DNA of 64,000 nt from Aquiflexum sp. TKW24L (GTDB lineage: Bacteria; Bacteroidota; Bacteroidia; Cytophagales; Cyclobacteriaceae), in NCBI RefSeq assembly GCF_023502205.1, contig NZ_JAMFLG010000006.1, positions 123,185 through 187,184 on the forward strand, written 5' to 3'. A program made the position numbers and the translations under genes. Each line of letters starts with the position of its first letter. Position 1 is the stretch's first letter. This document shows, piece by piece, positions 38,244 through 47,548 of this stretch. The notes under the pieces are model-generated. The model was not told where the DNA came from, made no database searches, and saw only the letters and a list, made by a program, of their open reading frames with translations.

Positions 38244-38912
38244 TTATCCCTTGTCCTTGTTTTTGGCAAAGAAATCAAAGCCAATTTTTTGTGGATTTCC
38301 CAAGCCTGAAATATGTTCGATTTTTTGCTGATAGGTAATCACCATGATATCGCCGAATGCTGGTGCCAACAGGTCATTTTCTAAAGCCGAAACCACCAAC
38401 TGCTCCACAAAATCCCTCATTTTATCCGGATTTACAGTGTTTTCTTTGAGTTCAGGGAAATTGAAAACGATCTTTCTATCCCCTTCGAGAAAGAATTTAT
38501 TTTCTCGGTTAAGGAGAATCCTGCCTATCAGGTATCCTGGGTCATCCAATCTTCCAAATTCTATCGTGTCACTTAAGAAATTATAGATAAGAACCTGCCC
38601 AAAATACCGCAGGCTAACATCGTCCTTCAAATACTTGGATTTGCTGAGGTAATTTTCATCCGGCAGTCTGACGATGTTGCTCTGTAAGATAAATATGAGT
38701 GCATCACCACCGATTCTGAATACAAATTCAAATGCATTGGTCCTTTCGACCTTGATAGGAATCTGATTCTCTTCAGTATTGGCCTCAATAATTTCTTTTG
38801 CCAGCTGTTCACAGATATTTTCCAAATCCAAAAAAAGGCTCCCTGTCATTTCAAACAAATTATATTTGAGTTTGCTGGTAGTTTGTAGCTTAGTTAGTAT
38901 ATTCGAAACCAT
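38244..38912 (-). CDS. conserved protein of unknown function
   Basis: A 222-aa soluble protein with no signal or membrane segment. I do not recognise the family; the pattern (FEFVFRIGGDALIFILQSNI, LGRILLNRENKFFLEGD-type blocks) suggests a mixed alpha/beta fold. From memory, similar uncharacterised proteins occur in Cytophagales. It is divergent from the small coiled-coil gene, with 33 bp between starts, which hints at shared control. It ends against the ABC transporter gene without spacing. Confidence 0.75.
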   Translation of the reverse strand: MVSNILTKLQTTSKLKYNLFEMTGSLFLDLENICEQLAKEIIEANTEENQIPIKVERTNAFEFVFRIGGDALIFILQSNIVRLPDENYLSKSKYLKDDVSLRYFGQVLIYNFLSDTIEFGRLDDPGYLIGRILLNRENKFFLEGDRKIVFNFPELKENTVNPDKMRDFVEQLVVSALENDLLAPAFGDIMVITYQQKIEHISGLGNPQKIGFDFFAKNKDKG

Positions 38913-38945
38913 TGTATTTTTTATATTTTATCAAACAACACCATT

Positions 38946-39263
38946 ATGGAAGCTAAAAAAACAGGATTTGAAGAAGTAGAATCTATTCTTCAGGACATAG
39001 GTACTAAAATAGAGGAATTAATTGAAAAAGGAACTCAAGCGGGAGGTGAAGCAAAGGACGAGATCGAAAAAAAGATCGAGGACCTGAAGGAAAAAAGAAC
39101 TACCCTTGAAGCCGAATTCAAAAAAGGGAAAGAAAAAGTCGAACAGCTTTACCAAGAAAAAAAGGAGGAGTTCGAACCCAATCTGAGCGAATCCAAAGAA
39201 CATTTCAAAGAAGGTTTCAAGCAATTGGTTGAAGGAGTAAAAACGCTTTTAGGCAAAAAGTAA
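38946..39263 (+). CDS. small charged coiled-coil protein
   Basis: A 105-aa protein, almost entirely Glu/Lys-rich helix with heptad-like spacing (EEVESILQDIGTKIEELIEK, KGKEKVEQLYQEKKEE). It contains no signal peptide or cysteine. It resembles apolipoprotein- or LEA-like stress proteins and YtxH tails in composition, which is not proof of homology. Divergent from the 222-aa gene; a strong terminator follows. Confidence 0.75.
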   Translation: MEAKKTGFEEVESILQDIGTKIEELIEKGTQAGGEAKDEIEKKIEDLKEKRTTLEAEFKKGKEKVEQLYQEKKEEFEPNLSESKEHFKEGFKQLVEGVKTLLGKK

Positions 39264-39320
39264 GAAACAGATATAGAGTGAATTGAAGAAAACCCTATTT
39301 ATTATCTGAAAAAATTAAAG

Positions 39321-39360
39321 GTCGGACCGGTTTTGAATTTTCAAACCGGTCCGACTTTTT
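39321..39360. terminator. strong terminator between coiled-coil gene and PQQ dehydrogenase
   Basis: A 13-bp perfect stem, GTCGGACCGGTTT (39321-39333) / AAACCGGTCCGAC (39343-39355), followed by T5 (39356-39360). It serves the plus-strand gene directly and may also stop the minus-strand gene, whose stop is 14 bp away. Confidence 0.88.
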
Positions 39361-39373
39361 CTTTGGTATCATT

Positions 39374-41503
39374 TTAATCCGGCAAAGCAAAAGCCACATA
39401 AGCGTCTCCTGACTTGGTTCCTTTGCCACCACCACAGGCTATTACGAGGTATTGTTTGCCATTTTTCTCGTAAACAGCAGGAGTCGCATGACCTGCAGCA
39501 GGAAGTTTAGCTTCCCAAAGGACCTTTCCGGTATCCTTGTCAAATGCCCTGATTTTCTCATCTTTGGTCGCGGCGATAAAGACCAATCCGCCTGCAGTGG
39601 TAACAGGTCCACCATAATTTTCGGTGCCCGTCGCAGGGATTCCTTTTGCTGTCAGTTCATCGAATTCTCCCAAAACAGATTGCCATTTGATCCTTCCGGT
39701 ATTCATGTCAATGGCTGTGAGTGTCCCCCAAGGAGGATTGATGCCGGGATAGCCATCTTCGGTCAAAAGCCTCGAATAGCCATTCATATAGTATTGTGGA
39801 TTGAGTCTCTCTTTTCCTCCTTCGAGCTCTTTTTTTTCTGCATCAGCATTTTCTTCGATCCCCATCAGGTAATCTACCAATAACTTTCGGTCTAATTCTG
39901 GAATATGCGCAAATGCGGGCATGGCTCCTTTTCCATTTTTCAAAAGGTCAGAAAGTGTCGCATTGGTAAATTTTGCTTTCAGGTTTTCAATTGCCGGCAT
40001 GGTCGGAGGATTTCCCTTTCGCGACATGCCATGGCAGTTGGCACAGTAATTCACATAAATGCCCTGACCGACATTTTCAAATTTTGGGTTAGCAGTCATC
40101 CGAATCACCCATGGAATCTGATTGGCATTGACATACATGGTCTGGGTATAGGGATCAAATGATGAACCTCCCCATTCTGCCCCACCGTCCATTCCCGGGA
40201 AGAGCACGATGCCATGGTCTTGACTCGAGGGAATCCACATGTGGCCGTATTTGACATTTTCCAGCTTTTTACGGATATCCCGTTCCCATTCGGGAGTTAG
40301 ATTTAGGATGTCTTTGTCCTCAAATACCATCCTCATAAAGGGTTCCGGGAAGGTGGGATGCGGCTGTGTAGGCCAACTTTGGTCGCCAGGGATTTCGGAT
40401 TGGGGAACTCTCCTTTCTTCGATAGGCCAAACCGGTTCACCCGTAACCCTGTCAAAAGTATAGACATAACCTTGCTTGGATGTCTGAGCGACGGCATCCA
40501 ACCATTTCCCATTTTTTTTGATTCTGATTAAATTTGGATTGGCTGGGAAATCCCTGTCCCATATGTCATGATGAACAGCCTGGAAATGCCAGATGCGCTG
40601 ACCTGTGTTGGCGTCCAAAGCGATGAGAGAATTGGCAAAGAGGTTTTGGCCATGTCGGTAACCTCCCCAAAAATCATAGGTTGCCGAACCTGTGGGAACA
40701 TAGACAATTCCTCTTTCCTCATCTAAACTCATTCCTGCCCAGTTGTTTGCGCCTCCAATCTTTTCTCTGTATTCTTCCTGCCAGGTATCATTTCCAAATT
40801 CTCCCGGATGCGGAATCGTATGGAAAATCCATTCCCTTTTACCCGTTTTGATATTGTAAGCTCTGATATGTCCCGGTGCTGCATCCAATCCTTCCGATAG
40901 CCGCATGCCCAAGATCAGTTTGTCTTTGTAAACTATCCCCGGCGTATTGGATGTGATCAAAAATTCCTTCAAATCCGTGTCGAGTTCTTTTTGTAAATCC
41001 ACTTTTCCCCCATCTCCAAAATCCATAATCGGTCGCCCATCCACCGCATTTAGTGCCATGAGCCAATTTCCTGCCGCAAAAAGGATCCGCTTGTCTTCTC
41101 CCTCTTCCCAATAAGTTACGCCGCGGTTTGTTCCCGCCCAAGAGTTTTTTCCACCGAGCATCTGAAAGGGATTGAATCTCCAGAGCAATTTGCCAGAGGC
41201 TGCATCCAAAGCAAAGACATTCACCTGAGGACTAGTGGCGTATAGTATTCCATTGGCGACAATAGGTTGACATTGGATCTGAGAACGCGCTGTGGAATCC
41301 GAAGTATGGTAAGTCCAAGCAACTTCCAGATTTTTGACATTTTCTTTGTTGACCTGATCGAGGGAAGAATAACGTGCGGCGTCTTTGGTTCCGCCAAAAG
41401 TCTCCCAACCGGAATAGTCAAGATGCTTATTGGAATCAGATTCAGAACAGGAAATGAGAAAGGTACTAATAAGGAGGAATAAGGAAATTTTGGGTATTTT
41501 CAT
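39374..41503 (-). CDS. PQQ-dependent dehydrogenase lipoprotein with inserted cytochrome c domain
   Basis: A 709-aa membrane-anchored quinoprotein dehydrogenase (glucose/alcohol type) that passes electrons through its own haem. From ATG 41503 the signal ends in a lipobox cysteine (LISTFLISC). Tryptophan-docking beta-propeller repeats fill most of the protein (KLLWRFNPFQMLGG, TGQRIWHFQAVHHDIWD, GPVTTAGGLVFIA). A cytochrome c domain with CANCH sits in the C-terminal half, between propeller blades. An upstream 15-codon extension to 41548 lacks signal character. The substrate is unknown; PQQ synthesis genes are not in the window. Confidence 0.9.
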   Translation of the reverse strand: MKIPKISLFLLISTFLISCSESDSNKHLDYSGWETFGGTKDAARYSSLDQVNKENVKNLEVAWTYHTSDSTARSQIQCQPIVANGILYATSPQVNVFALDAASGKLLWRFNPFQMLGGKNSWAGTNRGVTYWEEGEDKRILFAAGNWLMALNAVDGRPIMDFGDGGKVDLQKELDTDLKEFLITSNTPGIVYKDKLILGMRLSEGLDAAPGHIRAYNIKTGKREWIFHTIPHPGEFGNDTWQEEYREKIGGANNWAGMSLDEERGIVYVPTGSATYDFWGGYRHGQNLFANSLIALDANTGQRIWHFQAVHHDIWDRDFPANPNLIRIKKNGKWLDAVAQTSKQGYVYTFDRVTGEPVWPIEERRVPQSEIPGDQSWPTQPHPTFPEPFMRMVFEDKDILNLTPEWERDIRKKLENVKYGHMWIPSSQDHGIVLFPGMDGGAEWGGSSFDPYTQTMYVNANQIPWVIRMTANPKFENVGQGIYVNYCANCHGMSRKGNPPTMPAIENLKAKFTNATLSDLLKNGKGAMPAFAHIPELDRKLLVDYLMGIEENADAEKKELEGGKERLNPQYYMNGYSRLLTEDGYPGINPPWGTLTAIDMNTGRIKWQSVLGEFDELTAKGIPATGTENYGGPVTTAGGLVFIAATKDEKIRAFDKDTGKVLWEAKLPAAGHATPAVYEKNGKQYLVIACGGGKGTKSGDAYVAFALPD

Positions 41504-41614
41504 ATTCAAAATCAGTTTCGGATTATTTGGAGCCAATCGGAGATCCAATTTAAAAATATTTTTGGGTAGAAATAATTCATTTCAGATTGGAGGTATTGAA
41601 GGTTGATTTTTTTT

Positions 41615-41622
41615 TAGATTTG
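41615..41622 (+). promoter_or_regulatory. -7 promoter element of nucleotidyltransferase gene
   Basis: TAGATTTG matches TAnnTTTG, 39 bp before the ATG at 41662. A TTG at 41596-41598 is 16 bp upstream, slightly short for a -33 element. Confidence 0.4.
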
Positions 41623-41661
41623 TTTAAATGGCAAACAAATTCAAAATCATCATTTATTGGA

Positions 41662-41982
41662 ATGGATAGGAAAGAAATTATAAACATTGCACAGGAATTT
41701 GCCCTAAAGGTTTTAGAAACCCATAGTGGAGCAAGGTTTTATTTGTTCGGTTCATTTGCAAAAGGATCTCAGACTGAGGAGAGTGATATTGATATTGCTG
41801 TCGTTTTGAACGATTTTCCAGATACAAGAGAAAAGCAAGTTGAATTGATGAAAATTAGAAGAGCAATCGACAGCAGGATTGAACCACATCCCTTTAGAGA
41901 AAAAGAGTTTGTAGAATCAAACCCGCTTGCCAACGAGGTTCTTAAATATGGCTTAGAAATCAAATTTCATTTAGTTTCCTGA
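41662..41982 (+). CDS. MNT-type minimal nucleotidyltransferase (orphan)
   Basis: A 106-aa protein of the polymerase-beta superfamily. The active-site signature is present: FYLFGSFAKGSQTEESDIDIAV read in two parts, GS (FGSFAKGS) and the paired aspartates DIDIAV. These proteins usually act as antitoxins that AMPylate a HEPN RNase partner encoded next door. No HEPN gene is seen on either side. The start is ATG 41662; a TTG-started extension to 41587 would cross the -7 element. It could be a remnant of a toxin-antitoxin pair or act alone. Confidence 0.85.
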   Translation: MDRKEIINIAQEFALKVLETHSGARFYLFGSFAKGSQTEESDIDIAVVLNDFPDTREKQVELMKIRRAIDSRIEPHPFREKEFVESNPLANEVLKYGLEIKFHLVS

Positions 41983-42310
41983 CGCTCCTTTTTCAAAATC
42001 TATTTTCACCTTTTGTATTTTTTTAAAGTAAAAATAGATGGAATGATAGGCTTTTTTAAAAAATTTAGCCGTCCACCTCTTTAATCTTTCTGATAATTCC
42101 CTTTCTGTTTTTAGAAAACCAGAAAAGGCAGAATCATTGGAATCAAAGAAATGAATGGCTTCTTTTTTTTATTGCAAAAACTTCAATCCTCCATGTGGCA
42201 AATTGAAGCATGATTCACTGTCAAACCATAATCAATATCTATAAATATCTAGTATCCAATAATATCCATTCCAGAAAATAGATATCTGGATACAAATTTT
42301 CTAAATACTT
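41983..42310. other. gene-poor stretch with an open minus-strand frame and AT-rich repeats
   Basis: No gene with a proper start. A 65-codon frame without ATG is open on the minus strand from 42168 to 41971 and reads protein-like (ELSERLKRWTAKFFKKAYHS). It may be a gene fragment. At 42227-42292 there are AATATC-type repeats like those at 17525-17645. Confidence 0.45.
42227..42292. repeat. AATATC-type AT-rich repeats, second locus
   Basis: Degenerate units of the kind AATATCTA, AATATCCA and GATATCTGG, related to the longer array at 17525-17645. It lies just downstream of the M28 peptidase gene. Confidence 0.55.
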
Positions 42311-43798
42311 CTACCTATTATTCGTCCCATCCACAGGTGTTCTCTCAGCCCTATTGGCGAGATCCCAAGCGGTATGGAAAATCAACTTTGCCCTTTTGGT
42401 CATCAAAGGAAATTCGATCTTGTCAACCGTATCCGTTGGCTGATGGTAATCATCGTGGACGCCATTGAAGAAGAAAATCACCGGAATGTTATGCTTTGCA
42501 AAATTGTAATGATCTGATCTATAATAAAATCTGTTCGGGTCATCCGCTGCATCGTACCTGTAATCCAGGATCAAATCTGTGTAAGTGATGTTGTTGTATT
42601 CATTGATCACTTTAAGATGGGAAGAAAGCATCTCTGAACCGATCACGTATACATAATCCTTGTTTTCTGCATTTTGGTATTCATAATCAATCCTGCCCAC
42701 CATGTCTATATTGATGTTGTTGACAGTATTTTCAAGAGGGAAGATAGGGTGGTCGGAATAATATTCAGAACCCAAAAGCCCTTTTTCTTCACCTGTTACG
42801 TTGAGAAATAAAACGCTCCTTCTTGGTTTCTTACCATCTTTTGCTGCTGTTGCAAATGCTTCCGCTATTTCCATAACGGAAACTGTACCCGAACCGTCAT
42901 CATCTGCGCCGTTGTTGATTTCGCCTTTGCTGTTGATGCCGACGTGGTCATAATGGGAAGAAATCACCAATACTTCCTCTTTCTTGTCTGTTCCTTCAAG
43001 GTATGCCATGACATTTTCAGTTGGCACCACAGTTGTTTTTTTCTTGATCAGGTAACTTGCTTTCTGTGCCTTGATGGACTCAGGGTTGTTTTTGGCAGCT
43101 TCCTTCAAGGTTTCCACAGGGGTGTCAAATAAAGATGCCATTTTATCACTGCTCACCAAAAAAATTGGTTCTTGTTTGGTGGGTTGTTCAAAACCTAACC
43201 TCCCCGTTCCACTCAGGGATTGGTATCTATTTGCGATCCGGTCAAAGTTTGCCTGTCCTTCCATCGTCACGATGACGATACCGGCAGCTCCGGCTTTCAT
43301 GATATCACCGACTACAGTCTGTGCCCTTGCGCCGATTGCCCAAAGACCAACAAGTTTACCTTTGACATCCACTTTCTTTAGGTTTTCTTCAGAAGCTAGA
43401 CCCAAGAACACCAAGTCTGCTTTAGCTGCTTTTTTTAGATCTCCATCACCGATAAATACGAAATCTTTGTTATTGACCAATTTTTGTTTGCCAACTGTCA
43501 GTGTGATATCGGGATAATTGACAGAGACAAGATTGAACTTCTGTAAGTATGACCCATCTACAGGTCCTGCCAAACCCAATCCTTTATAAAATTTTACAAG
43601 GTATTCAGCTGCCATTTTTTGGCCTTTGTCACCCGTGTTTCTTCCTTCCAATTCATCGGAAGCCAAGTAAGTGAGGTGTTTTTCGAGATCAGCAGCGGTG
43701 ATGGTGGACGCATATTTTACAGCGGTGACGTCCTGCGCCGATAGATTCAGTGAAAGCAAAAGGGATAATGCTCCCGATATCCAAATTCTTTTTTTCAT
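42311..43798 (-). CDS. M28 family zinc aminopeptidase with PA domain
   Basis: A 495-aa exported peptidase. A signal peptide (about 1-22, ending LSAQ) is followed by a protease-associated insert (about 120-230) and the M28 catalytic domain. Metal-binding blocks are seen as SSHYDHVG, NNGADDDGSG, NVTGEEKGLLGSEY (E-E), NIDMVGR and YRSDHYNFAK. It probably releases N-terminal amino acids from peptides in the periplasm or outside the cell. Single gene, divergent from gcvP. Confidence 0.92.
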   Translation of the reverse strand: MKKRIWISGALSLLLSLNLSAQDVTAVKYASTITAADLEKHLTYLASDELEGRNTGDKGQKMAAEYLVKFYKGLGLAGPVDGSYLQKFNLVSVNYPDITLTVGKQKLVNNKDFVFIGDGDLKKAAKADLVFLGLASEENLKKVDVKGKLVGLWAIGARAQTVVGDIMKAGAAGIVIVTMEGQANFDRIANRYQSLSGTGRLGFEQPTKQEPIFLVSSDKMASLFDTPVETLKEAAKNNPESIKAQKASYLIKKKTTVVPTENVMAYLEGTDKKEEVLVISSHYDHVGINSKGEINNGADDDGSGTVSVMEIAEAFATAAKDGKKPRRSVLFLNVTGEEKGLLGSEYYSDHPIFPLENTVNNINIDMVGRIDYEYQNAENKDYVYVIGSEMLSSHLKVINEYNNITYTDLILDYRYDAADDPNRFYYRSDHYNFAKHNIPVIFFFNGVHDDYHQPTDTVDKIEFPLMTKRAKLIFHTAWDLANRAERTPVDGTNNR

Positions 43799-43934
43799 AA
43801 GTTATTTTTGAGGTAATTCAAATTAAGGCTTTAAAAATAGAAATAATTTGAATTACATTAAAACCGTTTGTCAATTCAGATGTTTACAGGTTGTAATTCT
43901 TTGATTTTGAAATCCATAATCATTCAATAATTCT

Positions 43935-43942
43935 TACCTTTG
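43935..43942 (+). promoter_or_regulatory. -7 promoter element of gcvP
   Basis: TACCTTTG (followed by CAC) is a very typical Bacteroidota -7 element, 56 bp before the ATG. TTTG at 43906-43909 is 25 bp upstream, longer than the usual spacing. Confidence 0.5.
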
Positions 43943-43998
43943 CACAACCAAAAATCGAGGAGAATATAACCCAAGTAAATCCCCCCTTATTTATCGAT

Positions 43999-46890
43999 AT
44001 GAAGATTAATCTCAATCCCTCTACTAAGTTTGAAAATAGGCATAATGGCCCCTCAGCCAATGAAATTGCTCTGATGTTGAAAAAAATCGGAGCGGAATCT
44101 TTAACTGAATTGATTGACCAAACGATTCCGAAATCCATCCAATTGGAGAAGCCTTTGGACCTTCCAGAGGCAAAATCCGAAGCGTCGTTTTTGAAGGAAT
44201 TCAAAAAAATGGCTTCCAAAAATAAGATTTTCAAATCTTACATCGGATTGGGTTATTATGACACCATTGTGCCGGGAGTGATTTTGAGAAATATCCTAGA
44301 GAATCCGGGATGGTATACCGCTTACACGCCTTACCAAGCCGAAATCGCCCAAGGACGTCTTGAAGCGCTCATCAACTACCAGACCATGGTCATGGACTTG
44401 ACAGGAATGGAGATGGCAAATGCTTCGCTTCTTGACGAAGCCACAGCAGCTGCTGAAGCTATGACGATGCTATATGCTTCCAAGCCAAAGGAAAAGAAAA
44501 ACGCTCACACCTACTTTGTAGATGAAAAAATATTCCCTCAGACAAGGGATTTGTTGATTACCCGCTCGGCTCCGATTGGCATCGAATTGGTGATTGCACC
44601 ACTCTCCACCTTGGATTTGACTGATCCTAATCTTTTTGGGGTAATGGTCCAATATCCAAACATGGATGGTGAAGTCATCAACCATGCTGATTTGGTTGCA
44701 GCTGCAAAAGAACACAATGTTTTGACTGCTTTTGCTTCTGATTTGCTCAGTTTGACCCTACTGACTCCTCCGGGAGAAATGGGAGCTGATGTAGTCGTGG
44801 GTACAAGCCAACGGTTGGGTGTCCCAATGGGTTATGGCGGTCCGCATGCTGCCTTTTTTGCCACCAAAGAAGCTTATAAAAGACAGGTTCCTGGCCGTAT
44901 CATCGGTGTTTCAGTAGACAGAGACGGAAACAAAGCCTACAGAATGGCGCTTCAGACCCGTGAACAACATATCAAAAGAGAAAAAGCTACTTCCAATATC
45001 TGTACTGCGCAGGTTCTCCTTTCTGTAATGGCAGGTATGTATTCCGTCTATCATGGTCCAAAAGGATTGAAAGAAATCGCCTTGAGAACACATGGTTTGG
45101 CACAATTGACAGCCAAAGCCCTTGCAGAAATCGGGTTTGAGCAAACCAACAAAAACTTTTTTGACACCATCAAAATCAAAACCGATTCAGTTCAGCAGTC
45201 CAAAATCAAATCTTTTGCTGTTTCTTCAGAAATGAATTTCAGGTACGAAGAAGGTGCGATTTTACTTTCTTTCGATGAGGTCAAAACTGTGAAGGATGTT
45301 AAGACCCTTGTGGAGGTTTTTGCAAAATCTACCAACCAAAAGATAAAATCAACTTGGGAAGAATTGATCGAAGGACTTGAGATCATCCTTCCTGAGGGTA
45401 TCAACAGGAAGTCAGAATACTTGACGCATCCGGTTTTTAACCAATATCATTCTGAGCATGAGATGCTCAGGTACATCAAAAGACTCGAAAACAAAGACCT
45501 TTCATTGGTTCATTCGATGATTTCTTTGGGTTCATGTACCATGAAACTCAACGCCACCACCGAAATGATTCCTGTGACATGGCCGGAATTTGGTCAGCTA
45601 CACCCATTCTGCCCGCAAGATCAGGCAGCGGGATATTATGAAATGTTCCAAAACCTCAGAAATTGGCTGACTGAAATCACCGGTTTTGCCGATACTTCTC
45701 TGCAGCCAAACTCCGGTGCTCAGGGCGAATACGCCGGTCTGATGGTGATCAGGGCATATCACATCAGTCGTGGCGATCACCATAGAAACATCGCTTTGAT
45801 CCCAACTTCCGCTCATGGTACCAATCCCGCTTCTGCTGTCATGGCAGGGATGAAGGTGGTCCTAATAAAGTGTGACGAAAGAGGAAATATCGATGTCGCT
45901 GACCTGAAAGCCAAAGCCGAAGAGCATTCCAACGAATTATCAGCCTTGATGGTGACTTATCCTTCTACTCACGGGGTGTTTGAGGAGGCTATCCAAGAAA
46001 TCTGCCAGATCATCCACGACAATGGAGGTCAGGTATATATGGACGGAGCGAATATGAATGCGCAGGTTGGTCTCACCAGCCCGGGCAGAATCGGTGCTGA
46101 CGTCTGTCACCTCAATCTCCACAAAACATTCTGTATTCCTCACGGTGGGGGTGGACCAGGTATGGGGCCTATCAGCGTGGCCAAGCAATTGGTGCCATTC
46201 CTTCCTGGAAATCCGGTCGTGCAGACAGGCGGAACACAAGCGATCCACGCGATATCTGCAGCTCCTTTTGGCAGTGCAAGCATCCTTCCTATTTCCTATG
46301 CCTACATCGCAATGATGGGGGGAGAAGGATTAACGAATGCCACCAAGATCGCCATCCTGAATGCCAACTATATCAAAGTAAGATTGGAAGCGCATTATCC
46401 GATCCTTTACACAGGAATCCATGGCAGGGCTGCACACGAGATGATTTTGGATTGCAGGGCATTCAAAGATTTTGGTGTGGAGGTTGAAGACATTGCAAAG
46501 AGGCTAATGGACTATGGATTCCATGCGCCGACTGTTTCTTTCCCGGTGGCAGGAACGCTGATGATCGAGCCGACGGAGTCAGAGACCATGTCCGAACTTG
46601 ACAGGTTCTGTGATGCGATGATTGCCATCAAACATGAAATACAGGAAGTAGCCGATGGCAATGCGGATAAAGAAAACAACGTCTTGAAAAATGCACCACA
46701 CACAGCGGTATTGGCTTTGGCTGATAATTGGGATTTCCCTTACTCACGAGAAAAGGCAGTGTATCCATTGCCTTATGTGAAGGGAAATAAATTCTGGCCA
46801 ACCGTCAGAAGGATCGATTCAGCTTACGGTGACAGAAACTTGGTTTGTAGCTGTATACCTGTTGAGGAATATGTCGAGGCAGAAGCCTAA
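43999..46890 (+). CDS. gcvP: glycine dehydrogenase (decarboxylating), glycine cleavage P protein
   Basis: A 963-aa PLP enzyme that decarboxylates glycine and transfers the aminomethyl group to the lipoyl H protein. It is the full-length homodimeric form in which N- and C-terminal halves are fused. The PLP lysine is K709 in [16 protein letters not shown]. Length agrees with other fused P proteins. gcvT and gcvH are not adjacent, which is common in Bacteroidota. A terminator follows. Confidence 0.98.
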   Translation: MKINLNPSTKFENRHNGPSANEIALMLKKIGAESLTELIDQTIPKSIQLEKPLDLPEAKSEASFLKEFKKMASKNKIFKSYIGLGYYDTIVPGVILRNILENPGWYTAYTPYQAEIAQGRLEALINYQTMVMDLTGMEMANASLLDEATAAAEAMTMLYASKPKEKKNAHTYFVDEKIFPQTRDLLITRSAPIGIELVIAPLSTLDLTDPNLFGVMVQYPNMDGEVINHADLVAAAKEHNVLTAFASDLLSLTLLTPPGEMGADVVVGTSQRLGVPMGYGGPHAAFFATKEAYKRQVPGRIIGVSVDRDGNKAYRMALQTREQHIKREKATSNICTAQVLLSVMAGMYSVYHGPKGLKEIALRTHGLAQLTAKALAEIGFEQTNKNFFDTIKIKTDSVQQSKIKSFAVSSEMNFRYEEGAILLSFDEVKTVKDVKTLVEVFAKSTNQKIKSTWEELIEGLEIILPEGINRKSEYLTHPVFNQYHSEHEMLRYIKRLENKDLSLVHSMISLGSCTMKLNATTEMIPVTWPEFGQLHPFCPQDQAAGYYEMFQNLRNWLTEITGFADTSLQPNSGAQGEYAGLMVIRAYHISRGDHHRNIALIPTSAHGTNPASAVMAGMKVVLIKCDERGNIDVADLKAKAEEHSNELSALMVTYPSTHGVFEEAIQEICQIIHDNGGQVYMDGANMNAQVGLTSPGRIGADVCHLNLHKTFCIPHGGGGPGMGPISVAKQLVPFLPGNPVVQTGGTQAIHAISAAPFGSASILPISYAYIAMMGGEGLTNATKIAILNANYIKVRLEAHYPILYTGIHGRAAHEMILDCRAFKDFGVEVEDIAKRLMDYGFHAPTVSFPVAGTLMIEPTESETMSELDRFCDAMIAIKHEIQEVADGNADKENNVLKNAPHTAVLALADNWDFPYSREKAVYPLPYVKGNKFWPTVRRIDSAYGDRNLVCSCIPVEEYVEAEA

Positions 46891-46917
46891 CATCTGATCA
46901 AAATACTATTTGTAAAG

Positions 46918-46943
46918 AAAGGAGCTGAGAGGCTCCTTTTTTT
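46918..46943 (+). terminator. intrinsic terminator after gcvP
   Basis: AAAGGAGC (46918-46925) / GCTCCTTT (46932-46939), a 6-nt loop and a T tract to 46943. Confidence 0.88.
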
Positions 46944-47150
46944 CGTTTAACCCTAACCAAAATATTCCTAGGTTGGGATAATTTAACAAAAGATTCTCCC
47001 CACCATTTCGGTATAGAAGATTCCCCTCTTTAGAAGATCCGTGACCGAAATGAAACATTCTGATTTTTCATATCCACGCTAATCTAATGTTTTCCAAAAG
47101 CCTTAAATTTGAAGAATATTATTATTTTTGAGTTTTCTAATATAAAAAAT

Positions 47151-47318
47151 ATGACAGTAGTTATAGATAAAAATAATTTAAAACAACTTTCTAAGATTCT
47201 TGCTGAAAAGTTGGGAAAAAGCAAGGTTCCGGGGAATTTGTCTAAGCATTTTGGAAAATTGAAAAGAAATCTTGATGGCTTGGAATACCAAATCGAAATG
47301 AGGACAAATGAAGATTGA
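47151..47318 (+). CDS. antitoxin of a VapC-type toxin-antitoxin pair
   Basis: A 55-aa basic protein (starting MTVVIDKNNLKQLSKILAEK) with the run NLSKHFGKLKRNLDGLEYQ. From memory, this pattern is typical of small Bacteroidota antitoxins encoded before PIN-domain toxins. It should bind the toxin and its own promoter. A -7-like TATTTTTG lies at 47123-47130. The frame overlaps the following toxin start by 11 bp, the normal arrangement, but the toxin is cut short. Confidence 0.68.
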   Translation: MTVVIDKNNLKQLSKILAEKLGKSKVPGNLSKHFGKLKRNLDGLEYQIEMRTNED

Positions 47319-47376
47319 TTTTGTAGCTGATACCAACTTTTTGATTTATGTTCATAAAGGGCCAAAAATAGTTTAG
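47308..47376 (+). pseudogene. truncated PIN-domain (VapC) toxin
   Basis: A frame of only 22 codons, MKIDFVADTNFLIYVHKG then PKIV and TAG. It carries the first PIN motif with its active-site aspartate (ADTNFLIY) and then stops. VapC proteins are usually about 130 aa. No continuation of the PIN domain is seen in the next 170 bases in any frame by eye, so this looks like a deletion, not a single stop. The toxin should be inactive. Confidence 0.72.
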
Positions 47377-47548
47377 CCTTTTTTTAGAATAGTGAATCAA
47401 TTTATTATTTTAAACCACTTTTAGATAGGTAATTGAGTTTCTTCTCATCCACAATATTCCTTACCAGAAACATTCCTTTTCTTTTTTACCTGTCTTTTCA
47501 CCAAATTGAAACCTGAGATATTCTTACCGTATTCCAATTCCAAAATCG

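Noticed and set aside
41587..41661. Upstream extension of the nucleotidyltransferase from TTG 41587
   Set aside because: It crosses a -7 element, and the extra residues do not belong to the family; ATG 41662 is better.
43861..43998. Glycine riboswitch before gcvP
   Set aside because: The leader after the -7 element is about 50 bases, too short, and no aptamer motif is visible.
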